Source: an uncultured Eubacteriales bacterium
GTDB lineage: Bacteria; Bacillota; Clostridia; Lachnospirales; Lachnospiraceae
Assembly (NCBI GenBank): GCA_900544525.1
Contig: UQVN01000215.1
Coordinates: 1 to 5,766, forward strand
DNA: 5,766 bases
Direction of reading: 5' to 3'
Shown here: positions 5,603-5,766 of the stretch, piece after piece
Layout of the letters: the number at the start of each line of letters is the position of its first letter
Position numbering within the stretch: position 1 is the stretch's first letter
Program-made: the position numbers and the translations under genes
Notes under the pieces: generated by a model
What the model was told of the DNA's origin: nothing
Seen by the model: the letters and a program-made list of their open reading frames with translations, nothing else
The model's database searches: none

Positions 5603-5766
5603 TTATTCTCCTAAGCCAGACTCAATTAATTCAATTGCTTCTTTTAATGCTTCGTTTTCATCTTCACCATCACATTCGATTTCAATTTCTGCACCACATT
5701 TAATGCAAGCACCAATGATGTTTAATAAGCTTTTTCCGTTTGTTCTATTTCCGTTATAAACGATTG
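5603..5766 (-). CDS. ptsH: HPr phosphocarrier protein, C-terminal part (cut by window edge)
   Basis: The last 53 codons of HPr, the small cytosolic protein that takes phosphate from Enzyme I and hands it to sugar-specific EIIA domains. Family members have about 85-88 residues, so roughly the first 33-35, including the active-site His15, lie beyond the window. The visible part reads IVYNGNRTNGKSLLN, then GACIKCGAEIEIECDG, then DENEALKEAIELIESGLGE. It aligns with B. subtilis HPr, including the KS pair at the regulatory Ser46 (codon at 5731-5729), GAEI, and the ending SGLGE. A conserved Ser46 fits control by HPr kinase and catabolite repression, as in most Bacillota. The stop codon is TAA at 5605-5603. 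It lies directly upstream of ptsI on the same strand, as expected for ptsHI, but with a long gap. A Crh-like or other HPr paralogue cannot be excluded without the N-terminus. Confidence 0.93.
   Translation of the reverse strand, partial: IVYNGNRTNGKSLLNIIGACIKCGAEIEIECDGEDENEALKEAIELIESGLGE

Noticed and set aside
1213..5766. Recurrent AAACGAT-like strings (about 1213, 2618, 3339, 3403, 5756)
   Set aside because: Several fall inside coding regions and flanks differ; this frequency is expected for a short motif in AT-rich DNA, so I do not call a regulon site.

Overview
The window is low-GC DNA from a Gram-positive bacterium of the Bacillota. Clostridia, and probably a relative of the Lachnospiraceae, is my best guess. 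The basis is AT-rich intergenic DNA, strong GGAGG-type ribosome binding sites, U-tract terminators, a class II-type EPSP synthase, an ACT-tailed TyrA and the style of the HPr C-terminus. The family-level guess is inference from protein flavour, not a search result.

Layout, left to right. Plus strand: a near-consensus promoter (39-67), tyrA (prephenate dehydrogenase, 120-1220), a 138-bp gap with a second promoter candidate, and aroA (EPSP synthase, 1359-2636). These two genes belong to the shikimate/tyrosine branch of aromatic amino acid synthesis. A bidirectional hairpin terminator (about 2687-2729) then separates them from the convergent minus-strand genes. Minus strand, reading right to left: the 3' end of ptsH (HPr, 5603-5766, cut by the window edge), a 415-bp AT-rich gap with two overlapping hairpins, ptsI (PTS Enzyme I, 3484-5187), its own terminator (3410-3450), and a small SAM-dependent methyltransferase of the YtqB/MnmM tRNA-modification family (2743-3309) with its own promoter.

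Functionally there are three units: aromatic amino acid biosynthesis, the general sugar phosphotransferase proteins (PEP to Enzyme I to HPr), and one tRNA wobble-uridine modification gene. All recognised proteins are close to full family length with their catalytic residues intact, except ptsH, which is truncated only by the window.

I see no mobile element, CRISPR array, tRNA/rRNA gene or convincing new multi-gene system. The parts worth a second look are non-coding. They are the ptsH-ptsI gap, where an intrinsic terminator shares its T-tract with a perfect 19-bp hairpin; a 24-bp perfect palindrome over the tyrA stop codon; and a 12-bp palindrome centred on the tyrA -10 box.
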